Of a stretch of DNA of 7,276 nt, positions 1 through 6,788 are shown in pieces. The position numbers and the translations under genes are program-made. The stretch is taken from positions 1 to 7,276 of the forward strand of contig DAOVHJ010000123.1 of NCBI GenBank assembly GCA_030671945.1, in the 5' to 3' direction. The stretch comes from Candidatus Heimdallarchaeota archaeon. Its GTDB lineage: Archaea; Asgardarchaeota; Heimdallarchaeia; JABLTI01. The notes under the pieces are model-generated. The model was not told the origin of the DNA and did not search any database. It saw only the letters and a program-made list of their open reading frames with translations. Within the stretch, counting starts at the first letter, position 1; each line of letters opens with the position of its first letter.

Positions 1-4
1 AGAA

Positions 5-73
5 AATAGTCAAGTCTTCCGTACCCGTGGAAGCTTGATGACATTCGGAATCGTCGACTATTCGCCCCTTTTT
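5..73 (+). ncRNA. Possible 3' end of a structured RNA or terminator (window edge)
   Basis: Three helices account for almost every base here. An outer helix pairs AATAGTC (5-11) with GACTATT (56-62). A hairpin pairs CAAG-T-CTTCC (11-20) with GGAAGCTTG (29-37), with one bulged T. A second hairpin pairs GACATT (40-45) with AATCGTC (49-55), with one bulged C and a tight loop. A T5 run (69-73) follows on the plus strand. The stretch looks richer in G+C than its surroundings, as structured RNAs in AT-rich genomes often are. I recognise no family. It could instead be coding: plus-strand frame 3 would end a protein at TGA 36-38, and a minus-strand frame is open across the edge. The 5' side is outside the window, so this is a weak call. 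Confidence 0.25.
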
Positions 74-88
74 GGTTATAGGGTAATG

Positions 89-943
89 TTACTTTGTTTC
101 CAAACCGAATTCTTTGATTTTCTCTATTACTCGAATTGTCTCAAGAGTTTCTCTCACATCATGAGGTCTAATTAAGCTCGCTCCATGAAGAATAGCTATA
201 CTGGTAGCTCCTAGTGAACCATAAAGACGATCTTTTGGGTCTTTTATATCAAGTATTTTACCAATGAATGATTTCCTCGAGAGACCAATACAGATGGGTT
301 GCTTCAATTTATTAGTTAACAAATCTAAGTGTGTTAAAATATGTGCGTCTATTTTATACCACTTGAAATCTTTAATTCTATGAAAACCAATGTCTGGATC
401 TATGATTATTTTATCTAATCCAATTCCTGCTTCTTGAGCTACTTTTAGCGAATGCTCTAATGATGTAATAACTCTCTCTGTAGGATTTCCTTGAAATCGA
501 TGTAATTGTGTTGCCCCTAGGATTATTGGAACATCAAACTCTACTGCGACTTTTGCTAGTTCTGGGTCATCATTTAGGCCAGTAACATCATTAATCATTG
601 AAGCGCCAATATCTAGTGCTGCTTTAGCTACTTTTGCATGAGTAGTATCTATTGAGAGTGGTTTTTTTACTTCATCGAGTATGATTTTTATTCCTTTTAA
701 TGCTCTTTCACTCTCTTCTTCTGGGGTAATTTCTGTCTCAAGATAAGGTGCGGTGCTCTTTGCTCCTACATCAATAATATCTGCTCCTTCCTTTACTTGT
801 CTTATAGCTGATTGTAGTATGCTTCCTGGACCTGTTTTTATCGAACCTTTGTAGAAAGATTCAGGACTGAGATTTATTACTCCCATAATTTTCACTTGTT
901 CATTTAAACCAATTCTCAATCCATTAACTTCAACGATTTCCAT
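89..943 (-). CDS. folP: Dihydropteroate synthase-like TIM-barrel enzyme
   Basis: Predicted pterin-binding enzyme that joins 6-hydroxymethyl-dihydropterin pyrophosphate to an aminobenzoate-type acceptor in folate or methanopterin synthesis. The 284-residue product, close to the usual family length, shows the family motifs in order: MGVINLSPESF (20-30; pterin-site Asn24), GADIIDVGAKST (53-64), SIDT with Asp99, IND with Asp119, DPDIGF with Asp182, GLSRKSF with Lys224, and RPHDV with Arg259 and His261. Loop 2 reads KSTAP where bacterial enzymes have ESTRPG, so the usual Arg is absent. That leaves the acceptor (pABA or the ribofuranosyl-aminobenzene phosphate used in methanopterin synthesis) undecided. 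I chose ATG 943 over TTG 946 because minus-strand AGGTG (956-952) lies 8 bases ahead of it. The gene is transcribed away from the sugar cassette. No obvious T-run follows its stop. Confidence 0.88.
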   Translation of the reverse strand: MEIVEVNGLRIGLNEQVKIMGVINLSPESFYKGSIKTGPGSILQSAIRQVKEGADIIDVGAKSTAPYLETEITPEEESERALKGIKIILDEVKKPLSIDTTHAKVAKAALDIGASMINDVTGLNDDPELAKVAVEFDVPIILGATQLHRFQGNPTERVITSLEHSLKVAQEAGIGLDKIIIDPDIGFHRIKDFKWYKIDAHILTHLDLLTNKLKQPICIGLSRKSFIGKILDIKDPKDRLYGSLGATSIAILHGASLIRPHDVRETLETIRVIEKIKEFGLETK

Positions 944-979
944 CAATTGAACACCTAAGTATCATACAAGAACTAAGAC

Positions 980-988
980 AATAAAAAT
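980..988 (-). promoter_or_regulatory. TATA-like box of the dihydropteroate synthase gene
   Basis: Read on the minus strand this is ATTTTTATT. A start about 25 bases downstream would fall near 959, giving a short leader of about 16 bases that contains the AGGTG ribosome-binding sequence (956-952). This is a positional prediction only. Confidence 0.4.
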
Positions 989-999
989 GAAACGGATAG

Positions 1000-1052
1000 C
1001 TTTCAAAAGAGTTTTAAGATTCACAACATAACTCTTTATCGTCTCTTGAAAG
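1000..1052. promoter_or_regulatory. Nested inverted repeats in the divergent promoter, candidate operator
   Basis: A perfect 8-base inverted repeat, AAAGAGTT (1006-1013) and AACTCTTT (1030-1037), is separated by 16 bases. It sits inside a second, imperfect one, CTTTCAAAAGAG (1000-1011) and CTCTTGAAAG (1043-1052). The right arm of the inner repeat overlaps the proposed GH3 TATA box (about 1034-1040). A dimeric regulator bound here would block TATA recognition, a common archaeal repression mode. No regulator gene is visible in the window, so the operator role is inference. Confidence 0.35.
1034..1040 (+). promoter_or_regulatory. TATA-like box of the GH3 glycosidase gene
   Basis: CTTTATC is centred about 25 bases before ATG 1063, which predicts a transcript starting at or next to the start codon (leaderless). 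The same CTTTAT core occurs at the same distance before the transporter start downstream. The box is weak against an ideal archaeal consensus. Confidence 0.4.
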
Positions 1053-1062
1053 AACAAATGTG

Positions 1063-3084
1063 ATGGTAATTGTGAAAAAACAACCAAAGTATTTTGATGA
1101 TACACTAGAGATAGAAGAACGAATTGATAATCTTCTGAGTCAATTAACTCTAAAAGAGAAACTAAAGTTACTTTCTGGGCGAAGATTCTCTTTATGGACT
1201 ACAAAACCAATTCGAAGATTGAAAATAAAACGACTTGGGATGACAGATGGTCCAATAGGTGTTGCTACTCACTCCAGTTATAGATTTAACACCAAATTCC
1301 CATGTAGTAAGAATCTTAGCTCTACCTGGAATCGCAAACTTGCTTATGAGTATGGTTTAGCAATAGCAAAAGAAACAAGAGCTGTTGGACGTCACATTGT
1401 TCTAGGTCCAGGAATAAACATAGATCGGATTCCTCTCAATGGTAGAACATTCGAGTATTTTAGTGAAGACCCATATCTAACTAAAGAATTAGCTATCCCA
1501 TTTGTAAAAGGAGTGCAAAGCCAAAGAATTGGAGCTTGTGTAAAACATTACGCAGCAAATAATCAAGAGGAGAATCGATTTCATGTAAATGCCATTGTCG
1601 ATGAAAGAACCCTTAATGAAATCTACCTTAAAGCATACAAAGATGTGGTTGAAGATGCCGATCCCTGGGTATTCATGAGTTGCTATAATAAAGTGAATGG
1701 TGTTTTTGGTTGTGAGCACTCTGGATTACTTCGGGACACTTTAATGAATAGCTGGGGATTCAATGGATTCGTCGTAACAGATTGGTGGGCTACAAGAAGA
1801 ATAACAAATCCTGAGAATAGTATCCTTGCTGGATTATCCTTAGAAATGCCCAAAACCAAAATCTATAAACCGAAATTACTGAAAAAAGCATTAGCTGAAG
1901 GAAAGATCAAAGTTGAAGACATAGACTTTGTTGTAAGACGATTACTTAGAGTTATGTTTCAAGTAGGACTTTTTGATAATCCAGAGAAAATACCAAAGGG
2001 AGAAAGAAACACTCCACAACATAAAGAACTTGCAAGGAAAGTAGCAGAAGAAGGGATTGTTCTCTTAAAAAATGAAAAGAAAATTCTCCCATTAGATAAA
2101 AATAAAATTAAAACCTTAGCAATCCTCGGACCAAATGCCAACAAGAAGATGAGCGGAATTCTTTATGGTGGAGCAGCATCAGTTGTACCATTCTATGAAA
2201 TTACTCCACTTCAAGGGTTGAAGGAAAAATGTGGCGAAAAAATCCAAATTACAGCTGATGTGGAATCTGCAGATGCCTGCATACTTGTTCTGGGATTAAA
2301 TCACGCACGAGGAAATGATTGTGAAAACGTTGACAGAACCATATTAGAGTTGCCAGAAAAACAAATTGAATTAATTAAGAATACAATAAAACGAAATCCA
2401 AAAACAATTGTAGTTTTGATAAATGGAAGTCCAATCGCAATGAGTGATTGGATTGATTCTGTTCCGGCAATTGTAGAAGCATGGTATCCAGGACAAGAAA
2501 GTGGAAGAGCAATAGCGAGTACACTATTTGGTGACGTAAACCCAAGTGGAAAATTACCGATAACTTTTCCAAGAAAACTATCGGATTCACCAGCTCATAA
2601 ATCAGAAAAAACATATCCTGGAGCTGAAAATGTCTACTATGAAGAAGGAATTTTTGTTGGATATCGTCATTTTGATAAAGAGAAAATTGATCCGCTATTT
2701 CCATTTGGATTTGGTCTATCTTATACTTCCTTTGAATATAGTAACAGCAAAATAGACAAAGACACAATGACTTCTAAAGATAAAATTACAGTTTCAGTTG
2801 ATATCAAAAATTCAGGAGATAGAGAAGGTTCAGAAATAACACAATTATACATTAAGGATGAGAAATCATCCGTGGAACGACCGGAACAAGAACTGAAGAA
2901 TTTTGAAAAAATCACCTTAAAACCTGGTGAAAAGAAAACCATCAAATTCAAACTCTCAGTAAATGATTTGGAATTCTATGACGTTGATAGTCATTCATGG
3001 AAATCTGAGCATGGAATTTTTACAGTTTTAATTGGTAGTTCATCTCGAGACATACTTTTCAAGCAAAAAATTGAATTAATGTAG
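1063..3084 (+). CDS. GH3 family beta-glycosidase (probable beta-glucosidase), cytosolic
   Basis: Retaining glycoside hydrolase expected to release terminal beta-linked glucose or a related sugar from oligosaccharides or glycosides. The 673-residue product has the family layout: an N-terminal TIM barrel (about 15-300) with GRTFEYFSEDP (127-137) and VKHYAANNQEENR (160-172), then an alpha/beta sandwich (about 330-540), then a fibronectin III-like domain (about 570-660). The nucleophile should be Asp240 in VVTDWW, where SDW is more common. The acid/base should be Glu421 in the ENVDR motif, where EGxDR is usual. There is no PA14 insert and no signal peptide, so it should act in the cytosol on imported substrate, matching the sugar symporter 37 bases downstream. 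ATG 1063 is preferred to GTG 1060 because of TATA spacing. Substrate specificity cannot be read from sequence; beta-xylosidase is an alternative. Confidence 0.93.
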   Translation: MVIVKKQPKYFDDTLEIEERIDNLLSQLTLKEKLKLLSGRRFSLWTTKPIRRLKIKRLGMTDGPIGVATHSSYRFNTKFPCSKNLSSTWNRKLAYEYGLAIAKETRAVGRHIVLGPGINIDRIPLNGRTFEYFSEDPYLTKELAIPFVKGVQSQRIGACVKHYAANNQEENRFHVNAIVDERTLNEIYLKAYKDVVEDADPWVFMSCYNKVNGVFGCEHSGLLRDTLMNSWGFNGFVVTDWWATRRITNPENSILAGLSLEMPKTKIYKPKLLKKALAEGKIKVEDIDFVVRRLLRVMFQVGLFDNPEKIPKGERNTPQHKELARKVAEEGIVLLKNEKKILPLDKNKIKTLAILGPNANKKMSGILYGGAASVVPFYEITPLQGLKEKCGEKIQITADVESADACILVLGLNHARGNDCENVDRTILELPEKQIELIKNTIKRNPKTIVVLINGSPIAMSDWIDSVPAIVEAWYPGQESGRAIASTLFGDVNPSGKLPITFPRKLSDSPAHKSEKTYPGAENVYYEEGIFVGYRHFDKEKIDPLFPFGFGLSYTSFEYSNSKIDKDTMTSKDKITVSVDIKNSGDREGSEITQLYIKDEKSSVERPEQELKNFEKITLKPGEKKTIKFKLSVNDLEFYDVDSHSWKSEHGIFTVLIGSSSRDILFKQKIELM

Positions 3085-3092
3085 AGGCATTT

Positions 3093-3100
3093 CTTTATGA
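3093..3100 (+). promoter_or_regulatory. Possible TATA-like box ahead of the transporter gene
   Basis: CTTTATGA is centred about 25 bases before TTG 3122 and resembles the box in front of the GH3 gene. It may drive the transporter separately, as a leaderless message. With only 37 bases between the genes, read-through from the GH3 promoter is equally possible. Confidence 0.28.
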
Positions 3101-3121
3101 AATAACACTGAGTTGGCATAG

Positions 3122-4525
3122 TTGAATAAAATAAAGAAGACTAATTCAGAAAAACAACTTGTTTCTCCTCAGCAGCGAACATATATGGGTTTAACGAAAG
3201 CTGGTGGGGATATTCTTGGTGTTATGGTTACTGGAGCACTCCTCACTTTTTATGTCGATATATTGCATATGGATCCAAAACTCTTTGGAATAGTTATGAT
3301 AATCTTCGCAGTCTGGAATGCAATAAATGATCCAGTTTTCGGATTCATCTCAGATAAAAAGAGCATGGATTCAAAAGGTAAAAGATTGTATTTTATAAGA
3401 CTTTCAGCACCCATCTTTCTGGTGGGATTCCTTATGTTTTGGGTGGCGTTTCCTTCCTGGTCCCAACCTTCGTTATTCATTTTTCTTTTAATTGCACTAA
3501 TAATTTTTGATACGGGATTAACAATTTATGGTTTAAATCTAAGTGCAATACTAACAGGTCAAACTACAAGCACAACAGAACGAACAAGAATCTCAGTAAT
3601 AACCTCAGTAATCAGCTTCTTGCCAGTTGGAATAGCTGCTATCTTACCAAATCTTGTGTTAACATCATCAATGGCTATTATCTACATGCGAATAATTTTC
3701 ATAGGTATGGCAACTCTCGCAGCGATTTTTATGCTCATTGGAACAGTGAAAATGAAAGAACACTCTATTGAGAAAGAAAAAATAGAACCATTACCACTTT
3801 GGCCAGCAATAAAAGAAACATTCAAGTCAAAAGCATTTATTTTCTTTGTCATAATAAATTTCATGTTTACAGCTATTTCTACAAATCTTGTTGGAGTAAT
3901 GCCTTTTTATTTCAAATACATTGCACAACTAGATCAATTAGAAATTCTGCTAGTTAGCTTGCCATTAGGCTTGCTACAAATTCCATTTTATTTTCTATAT
4001 GGTTACTTGCAAAAGAAGTTAGGCTTGAGAAATTCAGTATTTATCATTATTAGTGTTATGATAATCGGTCTCCTAGGGTTGTTCTTCCAAATCCATATTG
4101 TAGTCGTTGCTATTTCCTACGCATTCTGTATGTCAATGATCTCATTCTGGTTTGTGATAGTAAATCCGCTGGTGGGAGATATAGCAGATGAGGACGAATT
4201 AAAAACAGGACGAAGACGAGAAGGAATGTTCTTTGGTATTAATGCATTAATAACTAAACCAGCGTCCTCCTTGGTTGCATTCTTTTTCACACTAATAATT
4301 GGCTTTTATGGTTATGATTCTACAAAAGATATTCAAACTATACAAGCACAATTCGGGATAAGACTAGGATTAAGTATTCTCTCCTTGGCGTTTCTAGTAC
4401 TAGCAATAATTCCACTGATTTTATACCCATTATATGGCAATAAAATAAAAGAAATAAAGAAAGAATTAGCAAAAAGACATGAAGAAAAACCAAAAGCAAA
4501 TAATGAAGAGAAAAACTATCTATAA
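3122..4525 (+). CDS. GPH/melibiose-carrier-family sugar:cation symporter (MFS_2)
   Basis: Integral membrane protein of 467 residues, typical for the glycoside-pentoside-hexuronide:cation symporters. About twelve hydrophobic segments are visible, near residues 30-47, 54-76, 92-112, 116-137, 157-178, 185-208, 238-262, 275-295, 304-323, 325-347, 369-398 and 413-437. Two family signatures are present: NDPVFGFISDKK (69-80) after the second segment, and the loop GDIADEDELKTGRRREG (352-368). Predicted to import a glycoside or oligosaccharide with a cation for the cytosolic GH3 enzyme encoded just upstream. The C-terminal tail is short, charged and cytosolic. The start is uncertain: TTG 3122 fits the TATA spacing and keeps a polar 21-residue leader, while ATG 3185 would begin right before the first membrane segment. 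Sugar and coupling ion are not determinable from sequence. Confidence 0.9.
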   Translation: MNKIKKTNSEKQLVSPQQRTYMGLTKAGGDILGVMVTGALLTFYVDILHMDPKLFGIVMIIFAVWNAINDPVFGFISDKKSMDSKGKRLYFIRLSAPIFLVGFLMFWVAFPSWSQPSLFIFLLIALIIFDTGLTIYGLNLSAILTGQTTSTTERTRISVITSVISFLPVGIAAILPNLVLTSSMAIIYMRIIFIGMATLAAIFMLIGTVKMKEHSIEKEKIEPLPLWPAIKETFKSKAFIFFVIINFMFTAISTNLVGVMPFYFKYIAQLDQLEILLVSLPLGLLQIPFYFLYGYLQKKLGLRNSVFIIISVMIIGLLGLFFQIHIVVVAISYAFCMSMISFWFVIVNPLVGDIADEDELKTGRRREGMFFGINALITKPASSLVAFFFTLIIGFYGYDSTKDIQTIQAQFGIRLGLSILSLAFLVLAIIPLILYPLYGNKIKEIKKELAKRHEEKPKANNEEKNYL

Positions 4526-4529
4526 TAAA

Positions 4530-4538
4530 TCTTAAATA
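4530..4538 (+). promoter_or_regulatory. Possible TATA-like box for the tRNA gene
   Basis: TCTTAAATA lies about 38 bases ahead of the tRNA 5' end. A start about 25 bases downstream would leave a leader of roughly a dozen bases, to be removed by RNase P. The call rests on position and AT content only. Confidence 0.33.
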
Positions 4539-4571
4539 ATGATGCAGAACAATTCTAAAAAGAACAAAAAA

Positions 4572-4660
4572 GCCAAGGTAGTCAAGCACGGACCACGACG
4601 CTGGTCTTGAAAACCAGTTCCTTCACGGGAGCGCGAGTTCAAATCTCGTCCTTGGCACCA
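4572..4660 (+). tRNA. tRNA-Ser(UGA): tRNA-Ser(UGA), complete, intronless, CCA encoded
   Basis: Full class II cloverleaf decoding UCA. The acceptor stem GCCAAGG (4572-4578) pairs with CCTTGGC (4650-4656). The D stem is GTC (4581-4583) with GAC (4597-4599), and its loop contains GG. The anticodon stem CTGGT (4601-4605) pairs with ACCAG (4613-4617) around loop CTTGAAA with anticodon TGA at 4608-4610. The long variable arm (4618-4632) has stem TTCC/GGGA. The T stem GCGAG (4633-4637) pairs with CTCGT (4645-4649) around TTCAAAT. CCA is encoded at 4658-4660. The discriminator base (4657) is A, whereas serine tRNAs usually carry G73. The long variable arm and the anticodon still make serine the clear identity. 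Confidence 0.95.
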
Positions 4661-4696
4661 TTTTCATTTAATTAATTCAAGTTCTATTTTATTGTA

Positions 4697-4704
4697 TTTT
4701 TTTT
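4697..4704 (+). terminator. T-run terminator after tRNA-Ser
   Basis: Eight consecutive T residues within a wider T-rich stretch (about 4684-4710), about 40 bases past the tRNA. Archaeal RNA polymerase stops on such tracts without needing a hairpin, and none is evident here. Confidence 0.5.
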
Positions 4705-4726
4705 CTCTCAAAATTGAAATCAATTA

Positions 4727-4736
4727 ATTTATATCT
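4727..4736 (+). promoter_or_regulatory. TATA box of the alcohol dehydrogenase gene
   Basis: ATTTATATCT, the best TATA match in the window, is centred about 25 bases before ATG 4757. This predicts a leaderless transcript beginning at the start codon and shows that the gene is transcribed separately from the tRNA and the sugar cassette. Confidence 0.55.
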
Positions 4737-4756
4737 TTGTAGTGTTTTTTTTACTT

Positions 4757-5998
4757 ATGAAAGCAGTGATGTATGATTTGAAAATTTGGAAAGGAGTATT
4801 GAAAACTATTGGTTTGGCTGGCAAGTTTTCCATGGTGAAATATAGAGCTGATTGGCCAAAACCTAAAATTTTACATCCCAATCAAGTAATTGTAAAAACT
4901 CAACTTGGGGGAATTTGTGGTTCCGATATACATCAATTAGAGTTAAAAGGATCATATTTTTCTTCAATTTTAGCAAGTAAGACTACTCCCTTTCCAATTG
5001 GTCATGAAACTGTTGGAATTATAGAAGAAATTGGGTCGGATATTCAAAATTTGATAATTGGTGATACGGTTGTTTTCGATCCGACAGCAACATGTGAAGC
5101 ATACGGTTTTGAATTATGTTCTAGCTGTCAAGTAGGTCGATATGCTAGTTGTTTATGTTTAACTGGAACTGGCGATGGTTCTAAACTCGAAGAGAAATTT
5201 GGTGGCAGGAATAACTGGGGTGGATACGGTGGGGGAGGTTTCAGTGAATATATTCTTGGTTTTGAAAAGCAATTTTACAAAGTTCCTGATAATGTTCCAA
5301 ATGAAGTTGCTGTTCTATCAGAACCATTTGCGGTATCCATACATGCAGTTGCTAATAATCTTCCAAAGGATTCTGACAAGGTTATAGTTTTTGGTGCGGG
5401 AATCATTGGTTTATTAGTAATTGCAGCACTTAGAGCTTATGGCTCAAAATGTCAGATAATTACATTAGCTCGTTATCCAGTTCAGGCTGAATGGGCTAAG
5501 AAACTCGGATCTAATGAAGTAATCATTGAAAGAAAAACTGATCTGCTCTATGAAAAAATAGCCGAATTAACAAATGGGAAATTATACAAACCAATGCTTA
5601 GTAAAAAAGTGTTTTTTGGAAATACTGGTCCAGACATAATATTTGATTGTGCTTCAAATGATCGTACTTTGGATGATTCATTGCGGTTAGTGAGAAGTAA
5701 TGGTCGAATCGTCATTCTAGGACTTGATTTCGGTGTTACAAAAAAAGTTGATTGGGCATTAGCCGCCTATAAAGAAATTGAAGTTATTGGGTCTATGATA
5801 TATGGTTTAGATGATTTTCAAGGCAGAAAAATGCATTCATTTGAAATTGCATTAGAAATCCTTGGCATGAATCCTAATTTGTATCAAAATTTAGTAACTC
5901 ACAAATTTCCCATTGAAGAATACAAATCAGCTTATAATGTTGCAATGCATAAAGGAAAATATCAAGCAATAAAAGTAGCCTTTGAATTCCCTAAATAA
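4757..5998 (+). CDS. Zinc-dependent medium-chain alcohol/polyol dehydrogenase (MDR superfamily)
   Basis: Predicted NAD(P)-dependent oxidoreductase acting on an alcohol, polyol or sugar. The GroES-like domain carries the catalytic zinc ligands Cys54 in GGICGSD, and His83-Glu84 in GHE; Glu189 in SEP is probably the further active-site acid. Four cysteines at 113, 121, 124 and 132 form a structural zinc lobe with spacing C-x7-C-x2-C-x7-C, a wider first gap than classical ADH but similar to one branch of zinc-binding dehydrogenases. The Rossmann fold has GAGIIG at 213-218. After the second strand the chain reads LARYP without the usual acidic residue, which hints at NADP. At 413 residues it is longer than the usual 340-360, with a Gly-rich insert (about 137-161). 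ATG 4757 is chosen over GTG 4742 because of TATA spacing and the family-like MKAV start. The substrate is unknown. Confidence 0.9.
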   Translation: MKAVMYDLKIWKGVLKTIGLAGKFSMVKYRADWPKPKILHPNQVIVKTQLGGICGSDIHQLELKGSYFSSILASKTTPFPIGHETVGIIEEIGSDIQNLIIGDTVVFDPTATCEAYGFELCSSCQVGRYASCLCLTGTGDGSKLEEKFGGRNNWGGYGGGGFSEYILGFEKQFYKVPDNVPNEVAVLSEPFAVSIHAVANNLPKDSDKVIVFGAGIIGLLVIAALRAYGSKCQIITLARYPVQAEWAKKLGSNEVIIERKTDLLYEKIAELTNGKLYKPMLSKKVFFGNTGPDIIFDCASNDRTLDDSLRLVRSNGRIVILGLDFGVTKKVDWALAAYKEIEVIGSMIYGLDDFQGRKMHSFEIALEILGMNPNLYQNLVTHKFPIEEYKSAYNVAMHKGKYQAIKVAFEFPK

Positions 5999-6027
5999 TT
6001 CTTCCCTAATTTTCTCGTATCAGAGGT

Positions 6028-6057
6028 CTTTTTATTTCTTTTTTTAAACATCTTTTT
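6028..6057 (+). terminator. T-rich terminator after the dehydrogenase gene
   Basis: Successive T-runs, including T7 at 6039-6045 and T5 at 6053-6057, start about 30 bases beyond the dehydrogenase stop and lie before the next gene. This is the usual form of an archaeal intrinsic terminator. There is no clear hairpin. Confidence 0.5.
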
Positions 6058-6109
6058 GTTCTAATGTTGGAGTAAAATAAGTTTTTTAGAATCTGTAGGA
6101 TTTGAATTA

Positions 6110-6691
6110 ATGAAAGAAAAGGGGAATCAAACTATCTTTTTAACAGGAAACAACACGAAATACTATCGCGAAATAGAAAATGAATATCAGAAACAAAAAG
6201 AAATAGTGAGAAAATTCGTCAAAAATAATTTTCGTCCAACAAATGATTTATGGATAGCAGCAGTCTCACAAGCTGTCGGAAAAATTGCTAAAGCAACTGA
6301 AAATAATGATAATCATGTTCTAGAGAAATTAATCCTTAAATTTATTTCACAATTACTGGTTTGGTTAGAGGTTTTTGAAAATCCTGATTTTGATGAAGTA
6401 ACTCTCCCAAAAACTCATATTCACAATCCATCGTTCAATACGATTCTAGTGAAACTAGTAGGAGAACTATCTCGAGCAATTTTAAGTAATGATAATCAGA
6501 AAGTGCGAAACAAAATAGCTGTTTTTCGATCATTCTGTGACCAATGGATTGATCGAATAGATAATACAGAAAACGAGCAACTACAAAGAAAGACCTCTTC
6601 AGTAAGAATTGTAAAGGAATTTTGGGTAAAAAATGACTCAGTGTCCGAGAAACTAGAGGAAATCTTCTCAGAAGTTAAGAATGAGACTTGA
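6110..6691 (+). CDS. Unrecognised helical protein with an internal duplication
   Basis: A 193-residue soluble protein that I do not recognise. There is no signal peptide, no membrane segment, and only one cysteine (143). The sequence is rich in Lys, Glu and Asn and reads as mostly alpha-helix. Residues 51-91 align without gaps to 112-152, offset 61. The shared pattern is V-G-x-x-x-x-A, then N-D-N, then I-x-x-F-x-S, then W-[LI]-[ED], ending in N: 11 identities in 41 plus many conservative pairs. This suggests two copies of a two-helix unit joined by a linker (about 92-111). A charged N-terminal helix (about 15-40) and a C-terminal acidic helix (about 165-190) flank them. The gene is isolated between the dehydrogenase terminator and the structured segment before archease. 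ATG 6110 is the start; a T-rich stretch at 6082-6088 may serve as its TATA element. Confidence 0.72.
   Translation: MKEKGNQTIFLTGNNTKYYREIENEYQKQKEIVRKFVKNNFRPTNDLWIAAVSQAVGKIAKATENNDNHVLEKLILKFISQLLVWLEVFENPDFDEVTLPKTHIHNPSFNTILVKLVGELSRAILSNDNQKVRNKIAVFRSFCDQWIDRIDNTENEQLQRKTSSVRIVKEFWVKNDSVSEKLEEIFSEVKNET
6304..6498 (+). repeat. Direct DNA repeat marking the internal duplication
   Basis: The 12-mer TAATGATAATCA occurs at 6304-6315 and again at 6487-6498, exactly 183 bases (61 codons) apart and in the same frame. It encodes the NDN core of both units of the helical protein. This supports a tandem duplication, although an AT-rich 12-mer alone is weak evidence. Confidence 0.45.
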
Positions 6692-6740
6692 TTCCTAACA
6701 ATCTGCTAATATTAATCACTAATTATCAGACTTATGTCTA

Positions 6741-6750
6741 TTTTTATATT
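6741..6750 (+). promoter_or_regulatory. TATA-like box upstream of the hairpin segment, plus strand
   Basis: TTTTTATATT predicts a plus-strand start near 6770, about 30 bases before the long hairpin. If it is used, the hairpin would be transcribed on the plus strand as well as, or instead of, the minus strand. The region is AT-rich, so such boxes arise easily by chance. Confidence 0.25.
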
Positions 6751-6788
6751 GTTTATTGTCCATATAGTATCTTGAACCTATCTCGGCC

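Noticed and set aside
36..41. TGATGA resembling box C in the left-edge structure
   Set aside because: There is no CTGA partner downstream and the base before the motif is not a purine; the bases are mostly used in helices.
79..88. TAGGGTAATG, identical to the ten bases spanning the archease start (6952-6961)
   Set aside because: The copy at 79-88 does not open a believable gene, as it overlaps the dihydropteroate synthase end on the opposite strand. A shared 10-mer may be chance.
2375..2767. 130-codon minus-strand open frame inside the GH3 gene
   Set aside because: It lies fully within a conserved GH3 domain on the other strand and its product resembles no family.
4338..4589. Minus-strand open frame opposite the transporter end and tRNA start
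   Set aside because: It is antisense to a well-supported membrane protein; its hydrophobic composition simply mirrors the AT-rich transporter codons, and it runs into the tRNA.
5175..5387. 70-codon plus-strand frame inside the dehydrogenase gene
   Set aside because: It is an out-of-frame shadow of the zinc-binding and Gly-rich region of the dehydrogenase.
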